Source: Oscillatoria sp. FACHB-1407
Lineage (GTDB): Bacteria > Cyanobacteriota > Cyanobacteriia > Elainellales > Elainellaceae
Length of the DNA stretch: 64,000 nt
NCBI RefSeq assembly: GCF_014697545.1
Contig: NZ_JACJSA010000026.1
Span: 1 to 64,000, forward strand
Direction of reading: 5' to 3'
In this document: positions 57,031 to 64,000 of the stretch, piece after piece
How the letters are laid out: every line of letters begins with the position of its first letter
Numbering within the stretch: position 1 is the stretch's first letter
Notes under the pieces: generated by a model
Seen by the model: the letters and a program-made list of their open reading frames with translations, nothing else
The model's database searches: none
What the model was told of the DNA's origin: nothing
Made by a program: the position numbers and the translations under genes

Positions 57031-57831
57031 TTAGCAAACACAGGTGCGGGTTTTGAGATCAAAGCGATAGCCATGGGGCAAGATATGCAACTTTGCATTG
57101 CACAAGGCTAGGGGTTCATCTTTGAGTAATTCGCCAACGTTGCTGTGGGTGATATCTGCCACGTCTACAACCGTGATTGAGTGTTCACCAATGACCTCAA
57201 TCTCATGACCATTCACAGCGATCGCCGTGTTTTCATCAATGCCAAAGCCAATCTCGGCAGGTTGTTGAGCTACGGCTGAGAGTAACCGTCCCAGTCGTCC
57301 CCGTTGGGCAAAGTGCTGATCGATCACGACTCCCGGCAAAAAACCCATACCTCGATCCATCGTTACTACTTCCATCCGGGGATTAGTTTCTCCCTCGCCT
57401 TCCACAATCATCATATCGGGCATCATAGCGGCTCCTGCGCTGGTGCCTGCAATGACCAGTCCCTCGGCAAAGCGAGTATGCAGAATCGTATCGAGTTCGG
57501 TGTCCTTCAAACATTCGGTGATGCGGGCTTGATTGCCTCCCGTAAAGAAAACACCTGTTGCTTTTTGAATCGCCTCGATCGCTCGTGGATCACTGGCATC
57601 CTCTCGTCGGGCAGTATCTACGACTCGCACATCTTCCACACCTAACCGTTCAAACACACCGATATAGGTTTCCCCAACTTCTCCGGGCAAGCCAGTGGCA
57701 ACAGTCATCACCACAATTCGAGCCTGCAATCCCCCAGCCCGTCGAACGAATTCCCGTAAAATCTTACATTCGCCTTCTTTATCCTCGGCACCCCCAATGA
57801 TCATGAGTTGCCCTTGAGCGTTTAGCACCAT
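57031..57831 (-). CDS. cphB: Cyanophycinase
   Basis: Serine peptidase of family S51 that splits cyanophycin (Arg-Asp polymer) into beta-Asp-Arg dipeptides. The length of 266 residues is usual. The nucleophile is Ser131 in AGTSAGAAMM. FFTGGNQARI and GMGFLPGVVIDQHFAQRGR are family signatures. ATG 57831 gives MVLNAQGQLMIIGGAEDKEGE, matching the family; an upstream start at 57882 would add 17 unrelated residues. Cyanophycin synthetase, often adjacent, is not in the window. Confidence 0.94.
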   Translation of the reverse strand: MVLNAQGQLMIIGGAEDKEGECKILREFVRRAGGLQARIVVMTVATGLPGEVGETYIGVFERLGVEDVRVVDTARREDASDPRAIEAIQKATGVFFTGGNQARITECLKDTELDTILHTRFAEGLVIAGTSAGAAMMPDMMIVEGEGETNPRMEVVTMDRGMGFLPGVVIDQHFAQRGRLGRLLSAVAQQPAEIGFGIDENTAIAVNGHEIEVIGEHSITVVDVADITHSNVGELLKDEPLALCNAKLHILPHGYRFDLKTRTCVC

Positions 57832-57903
57832 GGTTTTATCCAAGTTTTTATAATGTATTGTCAATAAAACATGACAATCCAAGCGAAGTTAACAGCCCAA
57901 GGA

Positions 57904-58016
57904 AAGATCTTGAGTGAGGGGAAAGGGATGAGGGGAGTGGAGAGTGGCGCAATTTATCGCGTCTGTAAGGGGAAGGGGAGTAGGGAGTTAGGGCGTAGGG
58001 CGTGGGGAATAAACAT
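57904..58016 (+). repeat. G-rich minisatellite with palindromic core
   Basis: AGGGGAGTGG-type units flank the core GGCGCAATTTATCGCGTCT (57946-57964) and continue as GGGGAGTAGGGAGTTAGGGC. The arrangement (G-rich units, palindrome, G-rich units) is the same as inside cobN at 38436-38530. Confidence 0.8.
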
Positions 58017-58084
58017 GGCGTTGCTGAATGCAAATGCGATCGCTATACAGAAGTTTCGGTGGGAGGAGCGGTTCATGAACCGCC

Positions 58085-58358
58085 CATACAAAATTCACAG
58101 ATTAACGTCAGTTCGGTTTAAGAGCCTGGCGAATGAATTCGCGGCTACCAGGGTTGCGAACACAAAGTTCTGCAATGTAGGGGGTTTGGAGGCTTCGCCC
58201 CCAAGCAGGGGTTCCACCCCTTCACCCCTTTCAAAACTTATTTTTTGCTGTACTAGAGCAAAGTCCACCGACACGGACTCCGGAAAATGCAGGATTTGAC
58301 GAACCGACGCAGGTCGGTTTTAACCGCCGAACTCCTGATCCTGAATTCACGTTAGATT
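58085..58358 (-). repeat. Hairpin-rich interspersed element, type B, copy 3 (interrupted)
   Basis: Inverted relative to 30564-30820. It holds GCGAATGAATTCGC, CCACCGACACGGACTCCGG, GATTTGACGAACCGACGCAG, GGTTTTAACCGCC and the end AATTCACGTTA. It is split by the element at 58152-58252. The surrounding 57832-58424 has no gene. Confidence 0.75.
58152..58252 (-). mobile_element. CTAG-flanked ~100 bp MITE-like element, copy 3 (inverted)
   Basis: The reverse complement of the element at 15529-15629, 101 bp. The right flank is CTAG (58253-58256). The left is CCAG (58148-58151), a one-base decay of CTAG. It lies within a type B repeat like copy 2. Confidence 0.78.
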
Positions 58359-58424
58359 AGAGCGTCAAAGCTCCAAGAGGTTGAGCAAAATCACTCCTGA
58401 TCTGCACCCGCGCATGGTTAACTA

Positions 58425-59222
58425 TCAACTCATGCGCCTAACAAACGATCGCACTTCACGAGCCACGATTTCAGGAGCAGTTTGCACTAAATCTGCTCCG
58501 GGGTATTGGTTTATCGTGGCATCAGGAGCATTGGCATAGCCCTGATTCAACAAGACAGTTGCCCGTCCATCCTCCTCCCCTTGCAAAATCAGCAATGGGG
58601 TCTTGAGCCAACTCAGGCGATCGCTCACATATTCAGCCTGAATTTCGACCTTGCGTCGATTAAACAACAACTGACAAGCCGCAGGATGCTGTTTCAGGAG
58701 CCTTGCCTCCTGGAGCCACTGCTGAATGCGATCGCCCTGCCCCAGCCAACGCGCCACCGGAGATAGCATTCTCAGTGCCCAAATGAGTAAGGGAATGCGC
58801 GTAAACCACCAACGTTGGTGATGTGGTCTACCTCGCACGGGCAATCCTTCTGCACCCAGGAGAACCAATCCCTCAACCTGATGGGGATACTGGAGAGCAT
58901 AGCTCGCTGCAACCCAACCTCCAATACCCTGCCCAATCAGATAAACGCGCCGGAGTTTCAAACTGTCCAAATACGCCGTTAAACACTCCACCTCAAACTC
59001 AATTGAATAATGAGCACGGGGGCGATCAGACTCTCCAAAACCCAACAGATCGGGAGCAAAGCAGTGAAAGTCACGCCCCAATTGTTCCATCACTGGAATC
59101 CATTCACTACCATCACTCCAGGAGTTGTGCAAAAACACCAAAACGATACCTTGACCCAGTTCACGCCAAAAAATTTGACCTTGAGGGAGAGTAAGACGAG
59201 CATTGCGAATGGGTAGAGGCAT
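58425..59222 (-). CDS. Alpha/beta hydrolase-fold protein lacking the catalytic nucleophile
   Basis: A 265-residue protein with a clear alpha/beta hydrolase layout: an oxyanion-side loop FLHNSWSDGSEW, DLLGFGESDRP and a nucleophile elbow LIGQGIGGWVAASYAL. The elbow should be GxSxG but reads GQGIG. The acid-strand region LILQGEEDGRA is present, but the C-terminal catalytic His position (GADLVQTAPEIV) has none. It therefore looks like a pseudoenzyme, or one with another mechanism. The frame is intact with normal codon use, so it is not an obvious pseudogene. A polypurine repeat begins right at its 5' end. Confidence 0.82.
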   Translation of the reverse strand: MPLPIRNARLTLPQGQIFWRELGQGIVLVFLHNSWSDGSEWIPVMEQLGRDFHCFAPDLLGFGESDRPRAHYSIEFEVECLTAYLDSLKLRRVYLIGQGIGGWVAASYALQYPHQVEGLVLLGAEGLPVRGRPHHQRWWFTRIPLLIWALRMLSPVARWLGQGDRIQQWLQEARLLKQHPAACQLLFNRRKVEIQAEYVSDRLSWLKTPLLILQGEEDGRATVLLNQGYANAPDATINQYPGADLVQTAPEIVAREVRSFVRRMS

Positions 59223-59575
59223 GATGGGAGGAAGGAAAAAAGAAGAGAGAAGAAGGAAAAAAGAAGAGAGAAGAAGGAAGGATAAAGGATGAAGGATAAA
59301 GGATTAAAAAGAAGAAGGCAAGGATGAGTGTTAACGATCAACTATTCGCTAATCACCATTGATTATTGACTATTAACTATTGACCATTAACTATTGACCA
59401 TTGACCACTAACCATTAACTATCAACCATTAACTATTGACCATTGACCACTGACCATTAACCATTAACTATTGACCATTGACCACTAACCATTGACCATT
59501 AACTATCAACCATTAACTATTGACCATTGACCACTAACCATTGACCATTGACCACTGACCACTAACCATTCATCA
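59223..59575. repeat. Polypurine tract followed by heptanucleotide (STRR) array
   Basis: Tandem AGAAGAAGGAAAAA units (about 59223-59320) are followed by about 33 heptads of the type ACTATTGACCATTGACCATT (about 59340-59572). The heptads vary at three positions (CCATTGA, CTATTGA, CCACTGA, CCATTAA). Such short tandemly repeated repetitive sequences are known in cyanobacteria. Confidence 0.88.
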
Positions 59576-60031
59576 CTACGCCAATGTTGTTAAACCGTTG
59601 AAGTAGTCCTGCAACTGGCGATCGTGGTCGTGAGAGAGGCTACCAGCCGGAATTTCAGAGGGGGCAAAGGCTTTGACATCCTTGATTTCAAGGGTGTCTT
59701 GCACGGTCATTGACCCGTCAACTTCAGCTTCAATCACAACGCAGATTGAGTGAAATCGGGGGTCGCGATCGGGGGCTGAGTAAATACCCACTAACCGTCG
59801 AATCGCGACCAGTTTGAGTCCGGTTTCCTCTTCTAACTCCCGTTCGACCGTTGTGGGAATGTCTTCTCCCCAGTTGACCATGCCGCCAGGAAAACCCCAG
59901 CGACCATTATCTCGCCGCTGAATTAAGACAATTCGACCGTCGGGCATCACAGGAATAATGCTTGTCCCAGTCACAGGATGGCGCAAGATCAGAGCGATCG
60001 CCGCTTGTGCAAATTTCCACAACTGAATCAT
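59576..60031 (-). CDS. Nudix hydrolase
   Basis: A 151-residue pyrophosphohydrolase. The Nudix box is complete: GMVNWGEDIPTTVERELEEE followed by TGL, with the GX5EX7REUXEEXGU residues in place. The N-terminus has GTSIIPVMPDGRIVLIQRRDNGRW. The substrate cannot be told (nucleotide sugar, dNTP or ADP-ribose are all possible). The stop abuts the heptanucleotide array. Confidence 0.9.
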   Translation of the reverse strand: MIQLWKFAQAAIALILRHPVTGTSIIPVMPDGRIVLIQRRDNGRWGFPGGMVNWGEDIPTTVERELEEETGLKLVAIRRLVGIYSAPDRDPRFHSICVVIEAEVDGSMTVQDTLEIKDVKAFAPSEIPAGSLSHDHDRQLQDYFNGLTTLA

Positions 60032-60248
60032 AGATTGGGAATGCCACTTGTAGTTTTAAAAGACGAACCACCTCAGTAGGGGCGAGATGCATTTTGTCTC
60101 ATGTGATCCTTAAAGATCTCACACTTCACAAACAGCCCCGCTCCTACATCTCACGACCTGAACATGAATGCACGACTCCAATTTTACCTGCGGGTTTAGT
60201 TTGAGTCGCTCTAACAATCGGTTTAACCCAGTCGGTTTAACCCAGTTG

Positions 60249-60719
60249 TCAGGCGGCGAGTGCTGCTAAATCCGATAGGATTTGAGCCGCATGTTCCTCT
60301 GGTTTCACTTTCAAATACACCTTTGCAATCTTGCCATCTGGATCAATTAGAAAGGTATTGCGGCTAATGCCCATATATTCCTTACCCATGAATTTTTTCA
60401 ACCCATAGCTTTCATAGGTTGTCGCCATTTGACCATCCGCATCGGTCAACAACGGAAAAGGCAAGTCAAATTTGGTTGTGAATTTGGTGTGCGATTTGGC
60501 ATCGTCTGTGCTGACACCGAGCACAACCACATCTTTAGCCTGATAATCGGCATAGGCATCTCGAAACCCGCAGGCTTCTTTTGTGCATCCGGGGGTGTTG
60601 TCGCGGGGATAGAAGTACAGCACAACCCACTTGCCACGAAAATCAGATAATTGAACGGTATTGCCATTTCCGTCAGGGAGGCTAAAATCGGGGGCAGTAT
60701 CGCCAGGTTGAAGTGCCAT
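60249..60719 (-). CDS. Thioredoxin-dependent peroxiredoxin (BCP/PrxQ type)
   Basis: A 156-residue thiol peroxidase that reduces hydroperoxides. Peroxidatic Cys45 and resolving Cys50 lie in NTPGCTKEACGFRD, the PrxQ arrangement. ATG 60719 gives MALQPGDTAPDFSLPDG with AAAGG eight bases upstream; an upstream start at 60746 is not needed. The gene is single. The 217 bp between it and the Nudix gene hold no recognised element. Confidence 0.94.
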   Translation of the reverse strand: MALQPGDTAPDFSLPDGNGNTVQLSDFRGKWVVLYFYPRDNTPGCTKEACGFRDAYADYQAKDVVVLGVSTDDAKSHTKFTTKFDLPFPLLTDADGQMATTYESYGLKKFMGKEYMGISRNTFLIDPDGKIAKVYLKVKPEEHAAQILSDLAALAA

Positions 60720-60795
60720 TGGTAAACCTTTTGGGATGCTAGTCAAGTATTGAAAACCAACTCTGATTGTATGGCTTCATTGCTCATCTTGTCCT

Positions 60796-61542
60796 ATGCG
60801 AATTGCTCAGCTCTTGGTCAAGCCCGCTTTGGGAAAGCCAATGCGCCCTGTTGAAACCTTAGAGTTAAGACGAGGCTATGGCGTTGTAGGTGATGCTAAC
60901 GCAGCTGTGGGCAGTCCACGCCAGATCTTGATTGTCGATGCGGTTACCTTGAATCAATTTGACCTGATGCCAGGGCAACTACGCGAGAATGTTGTCTTAG
61001 AGAGCACACCCCAACCGTTGCGATCGGGGCAGGTTTTGCAATTGGGTTCAGAGGCATTCATACGGTTAACCATCCCTTGCGAACCCTGTGCTTATTTAAA
61101 TCAAATTCGCCCTGGGTTAGCCAAACAGATCCAACATCATCGAGGTTTTTTAGGAATAGTCATTCGCAGTGGGAACGTCACAGTTGGAGATGTAGCAGCC
61201 CTCACTCCCTATCAGTTTCCGGTGATTCCTGAAACGACACGCGGCAAATTTGATCAGTTTGTTGCCCGCATTCCCCCTGGCAAAGTTGTTTCAACGACTC
61301 ATTTATTGTTGGCGTTGGGGTTAACGCAAAGCTATTACCGAACGTTTCCAGCTTTATTAAAGAAGTCACCGACTGATTTACCAGTACATCGTGTAGTTGC
61401 CGCAGATGGAAGCTTAATCACAAAACATATGCCCGATCAATATGAAGCATTACAAAACGAAGGTGTAAAAGTGGTGGATAACCGAGTTAGCCCTGACCAC
61501 TTTTGGGAAGCGATCGCGTTTCATGAACTGGGTGATTTTTGA
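60796..61542 (+). CDS. MOSC domain fused to an alkyltransferase-like domain
   Basis: A 248-residue two-domain protein. Residues 1-140 match a MOSC domain (LELRRGYGVVGDANA, RENVVLES) with the conserved Cys in PCEPCAYL. MOSC domains handle sulfur or bind metal-sulfur species. Residues about 150-240 match the DNA-binding half of O6-alkylguanine transferases (IPPGKVVSTTHLLLALGL). The reactive PCHR motif reads PVHRVVAADGSL, so the acceptor Cys is missing as in alkyltransferase-like proteins. It is divergent from prxQ with 76 bp between. The combined function is unknown. Confidence 0.83.
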   Translation: MRIAQLLVKPALGKPMRPVETLELRRGYGVVGDANAAVGSPRQILIVDAVTLNQFDLMPGQLRENVVLESTPQPLRSGQVLQLGSEAFIRLTIPCEPCAYLNQIRPGLAKQIQHHRGFLGIVIRSGNVTVGDVAALTPYQFPVIPETTRGKFDQFVARIPPGKVVSTTHLLLALGLTQSYYRTFPALLKKSPTDLPVHRVVAADGSLITKHMPDQYEALQNEGVKVVDNRVSPDHFWEAIAFHELGDF

Positions 61543-61718
61543 ACATATTGGCTATCAATTGAAAGTGTGAATTTTTTGTATAGTTTTAATGCAAAACAAC
61601 TCCTTGAAAGTAGGTTAAGGATAAATTTATAGTTTGAAAATCACATTAATTACACCGAATATCCCCCTAAATTGATCCAATTGAAAGAGGAAGCTGTGGT
61701 GTATTGAGGAACTAAAGC
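61543..61718 (+). promoter_or_regulatory. AT-rich intergenic region upstream of the H1-like gene
   Basis: 176 bp, strongly AT-rich, presumably holding the promoter of the next gene. The ribosome signal GAGGAA lies near 61686 and GAGG near 61706. No other element is recognised. Confidence 0.35.
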
Positions 61719-62414
61719 ATGACTACAACTAGAAGGCGTTCATCTTCTCCCAGTGTGGTGGCGAAGACATCGATTGAACAGGCAACTTCAGCATTGAACG
61801 AGTTGCCAGAAAAACCCAAAGATATTTGGTCGTTGAAAGAAGCGGTTGAGTTTATGCAAGAGTCGATTACGGCGGCTCTTGATCGAGGATACAGTCACGA
61901 AGAAGTGGCTGGTATGTTGAGCAAAAGCGGCGTAGATATTCGGGCGGCATCACTGAAGTATTATCTGTCTGCACTCAAGCGCGATCAAGAAACAACCGCT
62001 AAACCCAAAACGAGACGTCCTCGCAGAACCAAAGCCGAGAAAGCGGCGGCGGCGGCTCTTGAATCTGCGGCAACAACAACCCTTCCAGTTCAACCTGCCT
62101 CCACTGAAGTTGCAGCTGAGGCATCCACCTCTGCATCTCTCAATGGAGCAACTGCCGAGTCAGCAACTCCTGCGGAAGCTCCTGCTAAAAAGCGTACTCG
62201 TTCCACAACGGGCAGTCGCACAAAAGCAGATGCAAAAACCAAAACCGCTGCTAAAACGAAGACTCCAACCGGGGCAAAATCGAGAACAGCCGCAAAGCCC
62301 AAGACAGCTTCAAGCAAAACCACTAAAGCAAGCGCAACTCAAGCAAGCGCAGCTAAGGCGACTAAGACAACTCCCACTCGTCGCCGCAAAAAGCTTGATG
62401 CATCAGCGGAATAG
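61719..62414 (+). CDS. Histone H1-like Lys/Ala-rich protein with N-terminal helical domain
   Basis: A 231-residue protein in two parts. The N-terminal 20-95 is a folded-looking helical region (SLKEAVEFMQESITAALDRG, YSHEEVAGMLSKSGVDI) that recalls small DNA-binding regulators of mobilisation or partition genes. Residues about 95-231 are disordered and rich in Lys, Ala, Thr and Pro, ending RRRKKLD, like a histone H1 or eukaryote-like tail. DNA binding is the likely property. Specific role and family are not recognised. Confidence 0.75.
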   Translation: MTTTRRRSSSPSVVAKTSIEQATSALNELPEKPKDIWSLKEAVEFMQESITAALDRGYSHEEVAGMLSKSGVDIRAASLKYYLSALKRDQETTAKPKTRRPRRTKAEKAAAAALESAATTTLPVQPASTEVAAEASTSASLNGATAESATPAEAPAKKRTRSTTGSRTKADAKTKTAAKTKTPTGAKSRTAAKPKTASSKTTKASATQASAAKATKTTPTRRRKKLDASAE

Positions 62415-62588
62415 GAGCAGTGCTCAGGCAACTGCTTTGCCAACAGGTTTCTGATGGTAATTCTGTTTTATGTTGCCTGTTTAAGGCTGCCTGTTTGATT
62501 GTGAAGATTGTCTAGCAGACCAAATAACCTGGCGATCGCTAAGTTAGGATAGCCCTGAAATTGCTCTAGTCAGGTTAGGAATCGTCTC

Positions 62589-63146
62589 GTGAAGCGAATC
62601 AGAGTTTGGAAAAAGGCGTTCGCTGTTTTTGTGTCGGTTGTTTCCACATTGGGAATCAAGTTGCCTGTCGGGGCAACAGCACTCACGATTTCCCAATCTG
62701 ACTCCACTGACCCCCCTGCGGGAGAGGATGTGCCCCTGGCACAGGCATGTCCTGAAGGGCAAACTCGCCAACTCTATGCCAGAGTAACAACCCGTGATCC
62801 AAATGGGTCGCTCAATATTCGGTCACGTCCCAGTACAGGTGGAGCGGTGATTGGGTCTGTTCCTAATCGCTGGGAAGTGGTGGTGATTGAGCGGGAGCCG
62901 AGTGGACAGTGGGCAAGAATCACCAGTCATTGGGGTGATCCCCATCCCTATGGCTTTGGTTCGGCTCCAGACTTTCGTGAGGGCTGGGTTTCTGCATCGT
63001 TTTTGCGCACCCTAGGGCGGTTCTGTGACAAGCCCTCTGATCCTTACAGCTTGATCCAGCCAGAGTTGTTTGGCGATCGCACAGTCGTCGTTCAAGACGA
63101 TTGGTTAGAAACAGCGGATCACATTGTCGCTCATCTCGATCGCTAA
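62589..63146 (+). CDS. Exported SH3b domain protein
   Basis: A 185-residue protein with a signal peptide (KKAFAVFVSVVSTLGIKLPVGATA). One bacterial SH3 domain (about 62-140) shows SLNIRSRPSTGGAVIGSVP, VVVIEREPSGQWARI and GWVSASFL. Such domains bind peptidoglycan peptides or other ligands in the periplasm. Start GTG 62589 has AGGA about nine bases upstream. The next gene begins three bases after its stop, so both probably form one transcript. Confidence 0.85.
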   Translation: MKRIRVWKKAFAVFVSVVSTLGIKLPVGATALTISQSDSTDPPAGEDVPLAQACPEGQTRQLYARVTTRDPNGSLNIRSRPSTGGAVIGSVPNRWEVVVIEREPSGQWARITSHWGDPHPYGFGSAPDFREGWVSASFLRTLGRFCDKPSDPYSLIQPELFGDRTVVVQDDWLETADHIVAHLDR

Positions 63147-63149
63147 TTC

Positions 63150-63473
63150 ATGGCTAATTTATTCAAACATTCCACCGTTGAAGATTTGATTGAAAAAGTC
63201 CGACTTCGACCAGGAATGTACTTCTACAAGCCATCTTTGACTGGGTTGTGGGGCTTGTTGTGCGCTTATGAAGCAGCCGTATATGAACACGATGTACCGA
63301 CATCGGAACGGCTTGATTGCACACTTTTAGATGAATTTGATGATTGGTTACGACACCAGTTTGGCATGGGAAATGCGATCGGATGGTATCTCTTCATCAT
63401 GCATCAAACCCAGTCTGAGCAAGAAGCATGGGAGCGATTTCTGGAACTATGGGACACATTTCGGAAAGACTGA
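63150..63473 (+). CDS. Hypothetical protein (107 aa)
   Basis: A small soluble acidic protein with many aromatic residues (LRPGMYFYKPSLTGLWGLLCAYEAAVY split by short loops; DEFDDWLRHQFGM). I recognise no family. Tight spacing (3 bases) after the SH3b gene supports it as a real co-transcribed gene. No signal peptide or membrane segment is seen. Confidence 0.68.
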   Translation: MANLFKHSTVEDLIEKVRLRPGMYFYKPSLTGLWGLLCAYEAAVYEHDVPTSERLDCTLLDEFDDWLRHQFGMGNAIGWYLFIMHQTQSEQEAWERFLELWDTFRKD

Positions 63474-63476
63474 TAA

Positions 63477-63840
63477 TGCCCATGACCCATGACCATTGAC
63501 CATTGACCATTCACCATTGACTACTGACCATTCACCATTCACCATTCACCATTCACCATTGACTACTGACCATTCACCATTCACCATTCACCATTCACCA
63601 TTGACTACTGACCATTCACCATTCACCATTCACCATTCACCATTGACTACTGACCATTCACCATTCACCATTCACCATTCACCATTGACTACTGACCATT
63701 CACCAATAACCATTGACCATTCACCATTGACTACTGACCATTGACTACTGACCATTGACCATTGACCATTCACCAATAACCATTCACCATTCACCATTGA
63801 CTACTGACCATTGACCATTGACCATTGACTATTGACTAGT
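63477..63840 (+). repeat. Heptanucleotide (STRR) array with 42 bp higher-order unit
   Basis: About 50 heptads. In 63530-63700 they form a regular six-heptad cycle: four CCATTCA, one CCATTGA, one CTACTGA (42 bp), repeated about four times. The flanks are irregular mixes of the same heptads. A frame open across it is a by-product of the 7-base periodicity and is not a gene. Confidence 0.92.
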
Positions 63841-63847
63841 CACCATC

Positions 63848-64000
63848 ATGGATACAACAACGGTTGAGCGATTGCGACCGATCTTAGAGTGTGCAGCAAC
63901 CGTTCCCGGATATCGCGATCGCTTTCAGTCAGCAGGTTTGCTTCGAGAGAACGCTGCATCGGATGGCTCCCTATTGGTGGCGAATTGGCAACAGGCATTT
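63848..64000 (+). CDS. N-terminal part of an unidentified protein (runs off the window)
   Basis: 51 codons are visible from ATG 63848, beginning MDTTTVERLRPILECAATVP. The segment RPILECAATVPGYRDRF loosely recalls the start of phenylacetate-CoA ligase-type adenylating enzymes, where a helix precedes a PFYR-like string. This is too little to name it. It contains a HIP1 site and has normal cyanobacterial codon use, which supports a real gene. Confidence 0.6.
   Translation, partial: MDTTTVERLRPILECAATVPGYRDRFQSAGLLRENAASDGSLLVANWQQAF

Noticed and set aside
63496-63744. Open frame encoding a 14-residue repeat (HSPLTTDHSPFTI type)
   Set aside because: It is a product of the 42 bp heptanucleotide periodicity; no start context and the repeat is non-coding in type.
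59340-63840. Heptanucleotide arrays as possible CRISPR arrays
   Set aside because: Units are 7 bases without unique spacers, and no cas genes are present.

Overview
The window is cyanobacterial chromosome. The octamer GCGATCGC (HIP1) recurs every few hundred bases. RpaB, a plsX-fabH-fabD-plsC block, CobN, cyanophycinase, a DUF4327 protein, DUF928, and TPS/CHAT proteins all fit a cyanobacterium, probably filamentous, with a repeat-rich genome. I see no tRNA, rRNA or CRISPR array.

Layout. 1-2000: a transposase-like tail, a TIR-bounded interspersed repeat and a CHASE2 membrane sensor. 2214-4070: a secreted trypsin-like protease with an RTX tail. 4182-8693 (minus): fatty acid/phospholipid genes plsC, fabD, fabH, plsX, then the response regulator rpaB. 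8988-14992: radA, a GAF-PAS-PAS histidine kinase and a GGDEF-EAL protein. 16200-27914: a same-strand series of TpsB transporter, TpsA haemagglutinin, exported TPR-CHAT protease-like protein, DUF928 protein and CHASE2 hybrid kinase. This is the best candidate for a little-described functional system. 28297-32651: AI-2E family transporter, SDR dehydrogenase, and an aldo/keto reductase coupled to a metallo-beta-lactamase-fold hydrolase. 32942-35125: an AT-richer accessory patch with an amidase remnant, a methyltransferase and a membrane protein, framed by repeats. 35559-46443: xanthine/urate permease, cobN, a kinase with a cyanobacteriochrome-like GAF domain, an HTH-like small protein coupled to glutaminase, and photolyase. 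46550-54572: nucleotide-sugar epimerase, REC-GGDEF, coaX-miaA, gyrB and a K+ channel. 54930-64000: a 31-residue tandem-repeat protein, DUF4327, cyanophycinase, a degenerate alpha/beta hydrolase, Nudix, PrxQ, a MOSC-alkyltransferase-like fusion, a histone-H1-like protein, an SH3b protein and a partial gene.

The intergenic DNA is unusually structured. It holds hairpin-rich elements with GGGGTGCAT terminal inverted repeats. Three ~100 bp elements are each inserted into such a repeat at a CTAG that is duplicated or nearly so. Another 98 bp element is inserted with an exact TGA duplication. Heptanucleotide (STRR) arrays include a 42 bp higher-order repeat. G-rich and polypurine minisatellites are also present. 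Related minisatellites and a 22 bp palindromic core have also entered coding regions in frame, in radA, cobN (twice) and miaA. The pattern resembles Rickettsia palindromic elements.

Signalling is dense: two CHASE2 proteins, three histidine kinases, RpaB and two c-di-GMP proteins. Several domains carry substitutions at catalytic positions (pseudo-HisKA, pseudo-GGDEF, pseudo-REC, triad-less hydrolase, Cys-less alkyltransferase). All functions are inferred from reading motifs; no database search was run.
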